A stretch of 37,575 bases of DNA from NCBI RefSeq assembly GCF_000143415.4, contig NW_003314318.1, positions 985,882 to 1,023,456 of the forward strand, written 5' to 3'. Origin of the DNA: Selaginella moellendorffii (Eukaryota; Streptophyta; Lycopodiopsida; Selaginellales; Selaginellaceae). Below, piece after piece: positions 18,339-29,641 of this stretch (the stretch's first letter is position 1; the number at the start of each line of letters is the position of its first letter). A program made the position numbers and the translations under genes. The notes beneath the pieces are model-generated. The model did no database searches and had not been told where the DNA came from. It saw only the letters and a program-made list of their open reading frames with translations.

Positions 18339-19445
18339 ATGACCTCGCGGAGCGCCGCTTCTCCGAAAATGCATCACCACCATCGCCCCCATTCGGCCGC
18401 CAAATCTCTCCCCGTGGCGCTGCGAGGAGCGCTGCCGGTAGTACTGATCGAGGCCACCAGGAAGAAGAAATCCTCGCTCCGGAAAAATGGGGAGCTAGCC
18501 TGCCCCGTCAAGCCGCCATCGCTCTTTGTCAAGCAATCGCCAGTCCCGGCGCGGCGGCCTCTCCGCTGCGTTCCATTCACGGATCTCGAGACAGGGCCGG
18601 TGGAATCGCGACATTCTCGGCAGGGAAGCGATGGTGGAAGAAAGAGTGAATCGTCTTCTTCTTCTTCACTGGTTATGGTGGAGGCGAGCAATGCGATCGA
18701 GGAACAGGGCAAGGCGTCCAAGTGGGCGAGCTTGTTCGAGGCCGCGAGCACGAGCAGGCCTAGCGGAGAGTCCCAGCAGGATCAATCCTCCAAGGACGCG
18801 GATGCCTGGTTTGACAAGATCTTCCCAAAGAACGTCGGCCAGGCGAAAGAGGGCGATGCCTTCGCGGCTCCCAAGCTCAGCGCCCAGCAGGAGAAATCCA
18901 TCCAGCAGCTCCAGACGCTGGTCAAGACGCTGGGAGTGGCGACGAGGAACCCACCACCGCCAACCCGGAGGAACAAGCCGAGTAACAAGATCATCCGGCA
19001 GCTTCCAGTCCAAGGCGGAGCTGGAATCGTGGACCCAGTGCCATTTTCTTCGATACTCAAGAAGCTCCAGTCGGTCTCCACGGCGGGGGCTCCAGCGCCT
19101 TCTTCGTCGTCTCAGCTGAAAGGATCGACCAAGTTGGCAGTCCAAGAACAGGAGGAAGAGGGCGAGGATTTAGAAGATGGTGGATCGAGCGAGGAGGAGA
19201 CCGACTCGGAAACCGAGAGTGATGAAGCTGGCGGAGAGATCCTCCAGCAGCAGGAGGAGCAAATCGTAGCTTCATCGTCAGCGATTGAAGAGAACGAAGA
19301 ACAGCCCCAAGAAGCATCGATCGAGGAGCAAGTGAATCTCGCCAAGCTAACAGTGGTGAGCTTGAGATCCATCGCCAAATCTCGGGGCCTCACTGGATTC
19401 TCGAAGATGAAGAAGAGCGATTTGGTCGAGCTCTTGAAGAACTAG
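18339..19445 (+). CDS. Rho_N/SAP-like domain protein (RHON1/BP-73-like)
   Basis: Single coding exon, 368 aa. The only clear domain is the last 35 residues: LTVVSLRSIAKSRGLTGFSKMKKSDLVELL. This is the helix-turn-helix of Rho-factor N-terminal/SAP-like domains, which bind nucleic acid. Plant proteins with this single C-terminal domain include rice BP-73 and Arabidopsis RHON1, a plastid RNA-processing partner of RNase E. The N-terminal about 80 residues are basic and Ser/Pro-rich, with few acidic residues, compatible with a plastid transit peptide. The middle is low-complexity: WASLFEAAS and WFDKIF segments, then a very acidic stretch around 278-300. A 5' UTR intron precedes the start. Plastid RNA binding is inferred, not shown. 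Confidence 0.75.
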   Translation: MTSRSAASPKMHHHHRPHSAAKSLPVALRGALPVVLIEATRKKKSSLRKNGELACPVKPPSLFVKQSPVPARRPLRCVPFTDLETGPVESRHSRQGSDGGRKSESSSSSSLVMVEASNAIEEQGKASKWASLFEAASTSRPSGESQQDQSSKDADAWFDKIFPKNVGQAKEGDAFAAPKLSAQQEKSIQQLQTLVKTLGVATRNPPPPTRRNKPSNKIIRQLPVQGGAGIVDPVPFSSILKKLQSVSTAGAPAPSSSSQLKGSTKLAVQEQEEEGEDLEDGGSSEEETDSETESDEAGGEILQQQEEQIVASSSAIEENEEQPQEASIEEQVNLAKLTVVSLRSIAKSRGLTGFSKMKKSDLVELLKN

Positions 19446-19574
19446 CATTCTTGAGATCTTTTGAATTTAAAATTTTCCCGCAGAAATCGCCACCGTCGCT
19501 CCCGGCGTGGATGATCTCCACCGCTGCTTTAGGGAAAGGGCGTAGCCCTAGAGGAGAGCGATGCGCTCGAGTAG

Positions 19575-20491
19575 ATGGCCAGCGAAGCTGCGGCTCCCGG
19601 ATCTCCCAGGCAGAGATCTCCCACTCAATCGCCTCAGCAATCCCCGCGGGAGCAGGCGCCAGCAGCAGATCCAGAGCCGCGAGCTCCAGATCCACCACCA
19701 GCCGAGGAGGATGTGACCGCTCCTCCCGAGCCCCCAGCGGCGGTGGCGGCGGCTCCACCAGCGACGACAGAGGTGAGCGTGGCTGGAGAGGACCGGAAGC
19801 TAAGCCGCTGGAGCGGCAGCTGATCAAGCGCGAGGTTGTTCGTGTGGAAGCGGCATGGCTCAAGAGGAAGAAGGGAAATCCCAACCTCAATCCAAGGGGA
19901 TTTCAAGTGATTTGCACGCTCAGTGGCGGCATGGATCCCGCGACTGCGAAGAAAGCGTCGATCGGATCAAAGCCGCCTCCACTGATCAAGGTAAATTCTA
20001 AGCTTGTTTCTAGAGTTGGATGGTTTGAGAAGCTTTTTTTTTTGTTCTTGGACAGGATCAACGCGAGCCACCATTCAAGAGCATTGCGGTTGATGTCAAA
20101 GAGTTTCCAGACGCCTATATGTTCGTAGCAGACGTTCCAGGATTGAGGAACACGGACATCAAGGTAGAGCTTCTGTCTAGATTGTTTCAAAGATCGGATT
20201 TTTATCGCTTTTTCTCGACAGATCGATGTTGTCAACGATCGATTCATGACGATCTCTGGCGGCCGATCCCGCAACGATGAACCCGGTGCTTACTACATAA
20301 GTTTAGAGCGCACAATGGGCAAGTTCATCCGGAAGTTCCAGCTCCCAGGGAACTCTAATCTGGATGCCATGAGAGCAGGCTGCCAAGATGGTGTTCTTAC
20401 AATCTTTGTCCCCATGGCGCCGCCGCTTGCCGAGCCCGTCGTCCGGCCAGTGCTAGACGTCGCCTGGGATAGAAGAAAGAGCAAAGGCTAA
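19575..20491 (+). CDS. Small heat-shock protein (HSP20, class II-like) with uncertain N-terminal extension
   Basis: The secure part is three exons, 19931-19990, 20056-20163 and 20222-20491, giving 145 aa from ATG 19931. The alpha-crystallin domain shows VDVKEFPDAYMFVADVPGL, DIKIDVVNDRFMTISG, LERTMGKFIRKFQLP and CQDGVLTIFVP, closest to cytosolic class II sHSPs. These are ATP-independent holdase chaperones. The usual class II N-terminal arm is missing. Upstream lies an open Pro/Ala/Glu-rich frame from ATG 19575 (66 codons, to 19772). A 56-nt GT-AG intron (19773-19828, GC-rich, weak acceptor) would join it in frame via REVVRVEAAWLKRKKG to the sHSP, giving about 245 aa. Without that splice the frames do not match, so the short form is the conservative reading. 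Confidence 0.72.
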
Positions 20492-21502
20492 TCTTCCATC
20501 ACATTGATAGATGAGAAGCAAAATTTTCCGGATTGGATAAGAAGGATTTGTTCTTCCTGGGTTTTTTTGCAAGAGCATTGTAAAGATGAAGCAACCATCG
20601 AAAGAAGAAATGGGGCATCATACGAATGCTTTGTCAACACAAAAGAATTCTGTCCCGAAAGATGGTGTTTGACATAGAGATTGAAATCATCTGCCCCAAC
20701 TTCACTTCTTCGAGAAAACCATTTGTTCTGTCAGCAAAAAATTAGAGTGCCAATGTTTGCACATCAAATAAATCTATCAGACAAATCGGTCATCCTCCAG
20801 AACAAGAGCAATTCTCAGAAATCTCGTGTGGATTCACCGTATCTCCATGTCCCGGAGGAGCATCAGATGGAGCTCTTGTGTGAAGATCTCATCACCGAAA
20901 ACGCACACATTCTAACCTAAAAGACTCCCACAAACCCTAGCCCTATTGTGGGCTTTATATCCAAGATCAACGGCCAGGATATGCAATCTATACCTACGAT
21001 ATTTTACCATCTAATGGTTGTTATTCATTTGGATTAATTTTATGATTTTTAAACATGTTTCACTTCCTAGTATATTCTTGTTTATTTTAGTTGATATGCA
21101 ATAAAATTAATCTTGATTTATAAATTATAAATAATAATAGTATTATTTATTAATTAAATTATTCAATAATACTAAATGAGAATAACACTACTATTAAGGA
21201 AATCAAGCATTGTTCCATGCAACATGTAGCAAATTATTAGAATTCTCTAACTGTAAATTAATTTAATTTTATAGCCATTTAATTATTTATATAAAGGTAA
21301 AAAGCTATTTATTATTATATATTTTAACTAAAAAAAATGACAAACTTTTTTTTGGGCAGATTGCTAACGTTTGATTGCTATTACCTCAACAACTCCTAGT
21401 ATGTTATTACTTCTAAAGTTCATACTGATAATAATTACTATAGTATTATTATCTAGCCTCTCACATCACTTTGACAAAATTTACATGGTATTTTTCAATT
21501 TT
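20492..21502. other. Intergenic region between sHSP and LCAT-like gene
   Basis: No gene assigned. 20660-20930 is of mixed composition with an open plus frame (20681-20920) that matches nothing known to me. 20935-20985 has a telo-box-like AAACCCTAG, a GGGCTTTATA element and an atcaacggccaggatatgcaatc motif. 21000-21480 is very AT-rich with no coding signal. Confidence 0.5.
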
Positions 21503-23785
21503 TTACATATTGTACAATGCCATGAGCTTGGCCGTGGCGGAAGCCATAGCTTTCTCCACTGCAATGGCAGCCTTTTCTCGATCGCTTCCTTCTGCCACAC
21601 CGGCAGCCGAAACGCTGAGGTGATGGAACTCGAAGCCTTTGTGTGGCTCATGAGGTGTGGCTCTAGCGTGAGCTTGAGCTCTAGCATCCTCAGTGTTGAT
21701 GGTGAATACTACTGAGTTTTCGGTGTTGTCCTCGCTCTCGCTACCACTGTTGTAATCTTGGCTATCCTCGGAGTTTGCGTCCCAGTTGCTGTTCTTGTGG
21801 GACATGGCAGTGTCACTGAGACAAAACTGTGCTTGTTTCTCAATCGCTTCCTCGGACTTGTGTGGGGCAGCGTGAACCGCAACCTTCTTCTCTTTGTCTT
21901 TGATCTCCAGGATGTCTTTGAGGAGGAGAAACACCGCGTTTGATCTTAGTAGACCACGATGGTTGCCTGGAACCCCATGCCTCGCAGTTGCAGTGAATCC
22001 ATCAGCCTATGAAGAAAGCAGAGTTTAGAACCGGGTGATAGAAACAGAAGGTTACCTTGGAAGACTCGGATGGTACCGTGCCATCTCCATCCACATACTT
22101 AAAATCGGCCTGCAAAGTCCAAGGTTTCTTTGAGTAAGCATTAAAAAAGAGCTTCGCATTACCTCAGTATGGAGAATTTCCTTGAGCTCCACTATAGGGC
22201 ATTTTTCACTCCCGTAGCTAGAAACAGTGGAAAAAAATCACCAATGAAAGTTGGCTATGAAGAACGAAGAAGACATACCAGACGTCGAATGGAGTTTTGC
22301 ATGAAGTGCCATATATGTTGTAGAACTTAAAATCTTTTGGAAGCTTTGCAGAGAACCATAGACGGCGGGACTCATTTGCCCACTCTAGAATGCATCTATT
22401 GAAAGGAATGGGTATCGTCTTGTCATCATAGCTCAGCTGCATAGAAAATGTTTAGTTTACCAGTATACCCAAAGAAAAAAATACCACTAACCGTGTTCTC
22501 TTTAAGTGCAGCTTCCATCACAGAAACACACTCGAGGGGTCCATATGAGTGTAGCTTGACGTGCCTGGGATTGTTATCATGCTTTCTGTGCCGCCTCCAG
22601 ACTTGCAATTGTGGAGGGCGCTCCCATTCATGCGTGAGAGATGCCATCATCTCGTACACGGAAGGACATTCGACAAGCTGAAATGAACAAAACAAATCTC
22701 TTGAAGCAATCAAAGCTGAAACAGATAGCTTTGTTACCAATTGATGCGTGCTCCACTTTGCAACCCACAGTTCCTTTTGCCATCCCTTGAGGAATTCCAC
22801 TCCAGTCAGGAGGCAGTCTGTCACAAACGCCGGTGCCCCTGCAATTCCAAGTTTCAGTGCAACAAAGAAAAAGAAAAAGAAAAAGAAAAAGAAACAGCAT
22901 TTCACCTTGAAAAGGTGTCGCGATTGTCGTCCAAGAATTCACAAGTTTTTCAAAGCTCTGACAAAAATGCAAAAAACTCATAAGCCCGAGAGAACTGCGG
23001 AGCCAATTTTCTCTTACAGCAGAATGAAGTGCCAAGAGGGATCTCACTAAAAGTCCTCCCATGGAATGAGAAATGATATTAACTTTCTTCCCACCTGAGG
23101 TTTTGTGTATGGCCTCTAGTCTTCGTAAAAGACCATCCACTGCCTCTGGGAGCCTGTTCCATTCCGATAGATAGCTTCAATTCGAGCGAACTTACACAAA
23201 TCCAAGTACCTGTTGCTCTGGCGAAAATCATAGCCATAGCCAAACAAAGTCGTGCCTGCCTTGTACCCCCACTGCTCCAATTGCTCGATCAAATCGTGAA
23301 AGTTATACACGATGTTTAGACGTATGAACTGGTGGAGAAAAAAATTTGTGAGTCGAGAAAAAGATAGAATGAAAGAACCAAAACATTTACCACAGCGGGG
23401 TCGAGGATGTCACAACTAAACAATCCATAGTTCTCGTCTGGAACTTCTATGTGAGATTTTGGATCCAAGGACAAGGTTTTCCCTGCAAAGCAATGGCGTC
23501 CCACCTCCCAAACGATTCAAGTTTCAAATGCTTACCCGTTGCCGGATCATAGCGCGACCACAGCTTCTTCTTGAATTCGTGATCCGCAAAGAACAAGCGC
23601 ACCCAAACGCGCTCGGCATTGTCGCTGTTGTCATCGTCCACGGCATTGAGAATGGAGCCGCCAATCCCAGGCACGAGTAGCACCGGCAGCAAATCGCGCT
23701 CGCCTGCATCGTCTCCGCCATGGCCCTTGCCAGAGATCCATTCCTCAATCTTCTTGATAATCTCGTCGAAAATCCCGCCAAACAT
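21503..23785 (-). CDS. LCAT-like acyltransferase / phospholipase A (LCAT4-like)
   Basis: Eleven exons: 23536-23785, 23391-23482, 23210-23328, 23018-23153, 22906-22957, 22738-22838, 22492-22677, 22279-22436, 22163-22217, 22056-22109 and 21503-22006. The total is 568 aa, with all phases closing. It belongs to the lecithin:cholesterol acyltransferase-like alpha/beta hydrolases, closest by eye to plant LCAT4, a cytosolic phospholipase A-type enzyme. PVLLVPGIGGSIL forms the first strand and oxyanion region. The nucleophile elbow SHSMGG places Ser at about residue 184; YVDGDGTVP holds the catalytic Asp (about 390-392) and GVPGNHRGLL the His (about 417). No signal peptide is seen. The C-terminal about 130 residues are acidic, with ARAQAHARATPHEPHK and HHLSVSAAGV ending like the plant family. 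Intron 5 carries a long CTTTTT repeat before its acceptor. Confidence 0.92.
22863..22894. repeat. (AAAAAG)n tract inside LCAT-like intron 5
   Basis: About five AAAAAG units on the plus strand, read as (CTTTTT)n in the transcript. It forms part of an extended polypyrimidine tract before the acceptor at 22839-22840. Confidence 0.7.
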
Positions 23786-24159
23786 GATCGATCCCGCTAA
23801 GAGTCAATCCCAATCCGCCATCGCAGCTCGTGCCGCCCGGATGCCATGCTGGCAAGTGTCAATCGATCCACGCCACCACTTGTGCCAGTCCACAAGGACA
23901 CGCGATCACGCCACACCGCCACTATCGCATTCTTCACGTGTGCCAAGAGCCCTAAATTCTCTCTCATATGTTGTCTGGAATAACACTTTCTAGGATCGCG
24001 GTCAAATCGCAAGAGAGAATCGGTCGTGCCCAAGAGCCCTAACCCTATCCTCAAAATCAACGGTCGGAATATGCAGTCGCGGGTTCGATTCCTGTCCAGG
24101 GCCCCCCACTATATTACCACCACAGCTATGGCTCGGATCCAGGCGTGATATTCCTTGGA
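23786..24159. promoter_or_regulatory. Divergent promoter region, LCAT-like gene / RPI
   Basis: About 370 bp between divergent starts. It contains AGAGCCCTAA near 23945 and AGAGCCCTAACCCTAT near 24031, both telo-box-like. An atcaacggtcggaatatgcagtc motif at about 24056-24078 is nearly repeated near 20966. Confidence 0.45.
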
Positions 24160-25705
<1,546 letters not shown>

Positions 25706-26147
25706 GCGCTATCTTCTTTGACTGATCGAAACAAAACAATTCGGCTGTCAGTTTCAATGCTTGCTAACTTCTCGGGAAGCTTTTTTCTAAATGGATTGAA
25801 TTGGTATATCTTTCTTTATTCGTTCATCTCGCACACAGTAGAAGTAAAACACTGCCAGACTTTCGTGAACTTTGTGTGAGTGTGCGTGCGTGTGTGTGTT
25901 TGAAAAACTCGTCGGTGTAAAGCAGCATATAAAAGAAGGAAAGCTTTGGAGATCCTGCACAAAGGAACAAGAAAAGAGCAATGAATAAATCAGCGAATCT
26001 TCACAGCTCTTATGCAAAGAGATTGCAAACTAGAGACTAAACACAACCTGCAAAAACAGCGATTATCATCCAAGCAATGGCGCCTAAACCAGAAAGAATG
26101 CATACACATTGTTTGAATCTGGTTGTGATCGATGGCTTTCTCGACAT
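25706..26147. other. 3' intergenic region between RPI and HMGB genes
   Basis: Convergent 3' flanks of the two genes. A TG-rich run (tgtgtgagtgtgcgtgcgtg type) occurs at about 25873-25900. No gene was seen. Confidence 0.5.
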
Positions 26148-27096
26148 CTAATCATCGTCATCGTCCGCGTCCTCCTGAGAAGAGTAGAGATTTAGAAAAC
26201 TTAGAAACTTATAAGAAGCATACTTCTTCGTCGTCGTCATTGCCAGCAGACTTGGATTTTACCTCTGATTCTCCGGCGGATCCATCCTCCTCCTCCTCCT
26301 CTTCCTCCTCCTCGTTGTCCTTCAAAGAAAAAGAGAGAAGAAAGTTTGAGGAAGCCATCAAGACGCACGAACGAGCACGAGAGAAATACCTTCTTTTTGT
26401 TGTATGCTTCCAGATCCTTGTCGTAGTCGGCTTTCCTCTTGGCAGCTTTGGCGTGGTAAGGCTCCTTCTCCTGCATGGGACGAGGAAAAAAAAATAGATT
26501 CTCAACACGTCGGAAACTAGCGAAGATATCGTGTACCTTGTCAGACAAAGATTTCCACATGTCTCCTCCCGCTTTTCCTATCTGCGAGAACGAAGATCAC
26601 CAGCACGAGTGAGAAGCAAGAATGAAGATCACCAGAACGACGAGGGAAGAAAAACAAAACCAAAAAAAAAAAATCTCTTGACAAGACAAAGTTCGAGAAG
26701 AAGGTATGCTTACAGCGGCAACTCCCTTGACGTCGGGATGATCCTTCTTGTACGTCTGCCTAAACTCTTCCCTGTGTGATAGAAAGATTAGAAAGCAGCG
26801 CAAAACGAAAGAAACGAAAAAAAAAAAAAAAAACGCTCTCACAGAAAGATGAAAAATGCGGTGGCTGGCTTCTTGGGTTGATTGGGATCCTTTTTCCCCT
26901 TTGCTTTCACGGGTTTCTTCGCTTTGGCTGCCTTCGGTTTGGTCTCCTTCACGGAGAGGGCCTTCTTCTTCCCATTTCTGATCCACAAAAAATTAGAAAA
27001 CTAAAAAACAAATTCCAAGCTCGGCTATGGCGAAATCGGCCAGGGCGAGATATCTTACTGTTTATTCGTAGCTGCCGCCGCTCCACGCTTCCCCAT
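26148..27096 (-). CDS. HMGB-type high-mobility-group box protein
   Basis: Seven coding exons: 27059-27096, 26843-26977, 26714-26771, 26537-26581, 26390-26470, 26224-26319 and 26148-26174; 159 aa, all phases closing. Layout is that of plant HMGB proteins, which bend DNA and assist chromatin remodelling in the nucleus. It has a Lys/Ala-rich basic N-terminus (about 1-42), a single HMG box (about 43-119) and an acidic tail. The box shows DPNQPKKPATAFFIFLEEFR, DHPDVKG, GGDMWKSLSDKEKEPY and ADYDKDLEAY. The tail has a run of Glu, then Asp, ending DDDDD. Intron phase at 26223 allows a slightly shorter tail if the GAG-GTAAAA site is used. A 5' UTR intron (27100-27210) ends 3 nt before the ATG. Confidence 0.93.
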
Positions 27097-27099
27097 CTC

Positions 27100-27210
27100 C
27101 TAAACCAGAAGAGAAAACTATGAGCAAGCGATCAAAATCACAGAATGCCCACAATCTAAGCGAGGAAAAGCGGAGAAAAGGAAATCTAACAAGCTTTCCC
27201 AATCGCTTAC
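27100..27210 (-). other. 5' UTR intron of the HMGB gene
   Basis: On the minus strand a GTAAGC donor follows CAAAGCTCCG (exon edge 27211) and the acceptor tggtttag lies just before GAGATGGGG. A leader exon would lie upstream at about 27211-27300. Confidence 0.5.
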
Positions 27211-27439
27211 CGGAGCTTTGGAACGCCGAAGCCCTGATCGATCCTTGGCCGCGTCGCCTCAGCCGCGTACTCTCGAGCAGATCAAAGCAAAGAAGAAAAA
27301 ACACTACTAGGAGATAGAGAGGGCAGAATAGGGGCTGGATATTCCGGAGCGGAATTTAACGATTAGATATTCTGAGACAGAATATCTACTTGGTTACTTC
27401 GTTTCAAGTTTTTACTATACCTCTAATTCCTGTGGCTTC

Positions 27440-29641
27440 ATCAGCTTCCTTTTACCCAACATCACTCTTTGAATCGCCACCCTTCGAACTATCCCCGGTA
27501 TCGACACCTTGTTCCAGACTTTCGGTGCGTGTATGAACAATAAGATAGGAGGTGAGAAATAACAATCAATAAGAATGGTGAATGTAGTTTACCCTGGATT
27601 GCCTTTAGCAGCGATCTCATCCTGAGGACCACATCCGAGGTTTCAGTGGGAGTGCTATAGTTGAGGGCCTTCTGCATCTGGTGCTGGAGTGTATGATACT
27701 TCAGGGGGAGAGGAGTACACATTGCAAATCCCAAAAGATTAAAAACATAGAGACTTGTAAAGGATGAGTTTTCGTAGGTTTGAAGTGTGAGCAGCTTACG
27801 CTTATACAAAATTGTCACAGTTTTAACAGACACACAGATAACTTCCATAAACAATGAGAAACTATATGACGCTACCTTTCAGAAGAACCAGAAGCCACTT
27901 CTGTTACGTGAGACGTTGTCACTACTTCACGAATGACCTCCGTTTGATTGTTTTCAGCCACTGAGGCTAATATCAACGGTAGAATGCTCCATCGTTTCAG
28001 CTTCCTTTTTGACGGCAGTAACTTCTGTAGGCGTGACAATTTCAGTCACCTGTTCACTTGTTTCTTCGACGCTAATTAGTTCCGTGGCTTCAAAAACTAG
28101 TTCAGCAGTTCCGACGGTCACCGTACCACTGTCGACCAAATCATCTGCACGTAACGTCATGTCGAGTGTAGTAAACACAAAATCTCTCATACTTCATCAA
28201 TTTCGTTGGTTTTGCATTACCAACTTCATTCTCAGCCTCCGTCACATTGCACTGCATGGAGGTGAATTCATGAGCTCACTAGCCGGGGTTTCCTGAGACT
28301 GCATCCGGATTGTCTTCCAAACGATCTTTACTATCAACAGCTGTGCTTTCGTCAGGTTCGATGACTACTTCTGGTAACATGTCCTCGCGAGTGCCAATTT
28401 CACTATCACAAAGTATTTAAGGTGAATTTCTTAGACAAGAAAAGGGTACTTACTTGATAGTGTTCATCCTCGTGGCCAATCTGAGATTTAATTCTTCAGT
28501 AGAAGAATTACAAGAAAAACCGTTAGCTTGACCGCCAGCACAAAAACAAAAGTATTTTACTCGTTCTCTGGAGCTTCGATATTCCCAATTGTTTCCGCAT
28601 CCTCACCAGCATCAGTGTCTGCAAAATAATAAGACATGATAAAAACTATAGAGAGAAAAGTAGGAAAATCTCAAAACGTTTCATAGCACTGCCGATGTCC
28701 CATTCCACGACCTCGTAACTCGATTTTCCCTCATCTGCCTTTCAGCCTTCAACTTCATTAAGATCCGCTCCAACTTCAGGTTCAAAGCTTGAGGGAGAAT
28801 CGAGAAGATTGATTTGTGTGTCCTCCACAATGACACGTTCAGCATTTCCTTCCTCCTGTTCTGCATGGCTGTTCATTCTCAGGAATCCTGTTGTCACCAT
28901 TTTCGTCAGATCCTTTGGGAGTAAAGGTTTCCTCAGCCTTAGACCCCACGCAGAGAAAGACCACTACATATCAAACAAGAGTCAGCCCCATTGATCACGA
29001 AAATAATGAAGATACTTACCGTCTACTGCCATCATCCAGCCTAGAGCCAATTTCAAACATGCCGGTTCAGGGACATTCTCCTTGTCCATGTCTTTATCAG
29101 CTTGAAGTACCTCAGTAGCCCTTTCATACCCATGGTTCTCGGACCTGCAAAACAGTGTTTCATTACCATCGATCAATAAGCGTTGCTTACATTTCAGTGT
29201 CGGTTAAACGTGTTGGGGATTGAATTTCAATTGGTAAAGTGTTATCAGGTAGCATCTTGATAATACCTTCCGTTGATAAGGTGACCTTTTCAACCTCGGT
29301 TGATTCGGCCGTGGTCGAATGCAAAGTCGAAAGTTTAGCGCTGTCCGTATCATTACGCTATAGAACGAAAAGGAACAAGGCCGTTCTTACATTTTAGCCG
29401 CGGGAAAGAAATCCCTTCGCTTTCCTTTAGGGGATCAATTTCCTTGTCGTGTGCAGGAAAACTGTATGTGAAGGTTAACTAAGACATGTCAGGATAGATA
29501 GAAAACTCACTTGGTCTAAAAACTAGCTGGAGTTTCCTTTTTCACGCTTAAAACACCTGACGGAAGAATTATGTCAAGCATCTCCAGCTTCCCGCCAAGA
29601 CGAATAACAGGAAGATAATGAGAAGGTAACAAGCTTTCGGC
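27440..29641 (-). pseudogene. Multi-exon acidic protein gene, apparently broken
   Basis: A series of coding-like minus-strand exons with good splice signals, rich in Glu, Asp, Thr and Val. From 5' to 3' they include LPSHYLPVIRLGGKLEML (about 29641-29580), AHDKEIDPLKESEG (about 29450), LHSTTAESTEVEKVTLSTEG (29330-29270), NHGYERATEVLQADKDMDKE (29144-29034), KAEETFTPKGSDENGDN, VIVEDTQINLLDSPSSFEPE (about 28820), LPEVVIEPDESTAVDSK (28390-28320) and VGTAELVFEATELISVEE (28130-28070). Defects are visible: TAG at about 29519-29521 inside the first exon, a frame change near 28865 and TGA at 28742-28744. I cannot recognise the parent family, and the 3' end (27440-27680) is ambiguous. It could be a living gene only if my splicing is wrong at several points. 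Confidence 0.5.

Noticed and set aside
18526-19145. Long frames on both strands over the Rho_N-like gene
   Set aside because: Arg-rich or Leu-rich shadows of a GC-rich exon; the frame 18339-19445 ends in a recognisable domain and is the real one.
19451-20128. Long plus-strand frame of 225 codons over the sHSP 5' region
   Set aside because: Its first part is Arg/Ser/Gly shadow sequence of the Pro/Ala frame and it runs into intron 1 of the sHSP; only the part from about 19829 can be coding.
20860-20930. Minus strand GTGATGA ... CTGA looks like a box C/D snoRNA
   Set aside because: No terminal stem, and no convincing rRNA or snRNA guide was recognised; box motifs this short occur by chance.
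24050-24110. gggttcgattcct resembles a tRNA T-arm/B box
   Set aside because: No A box, D arm or matching acceptor strand lies at the correct distance upstream; no cloverleaf can be drawn.
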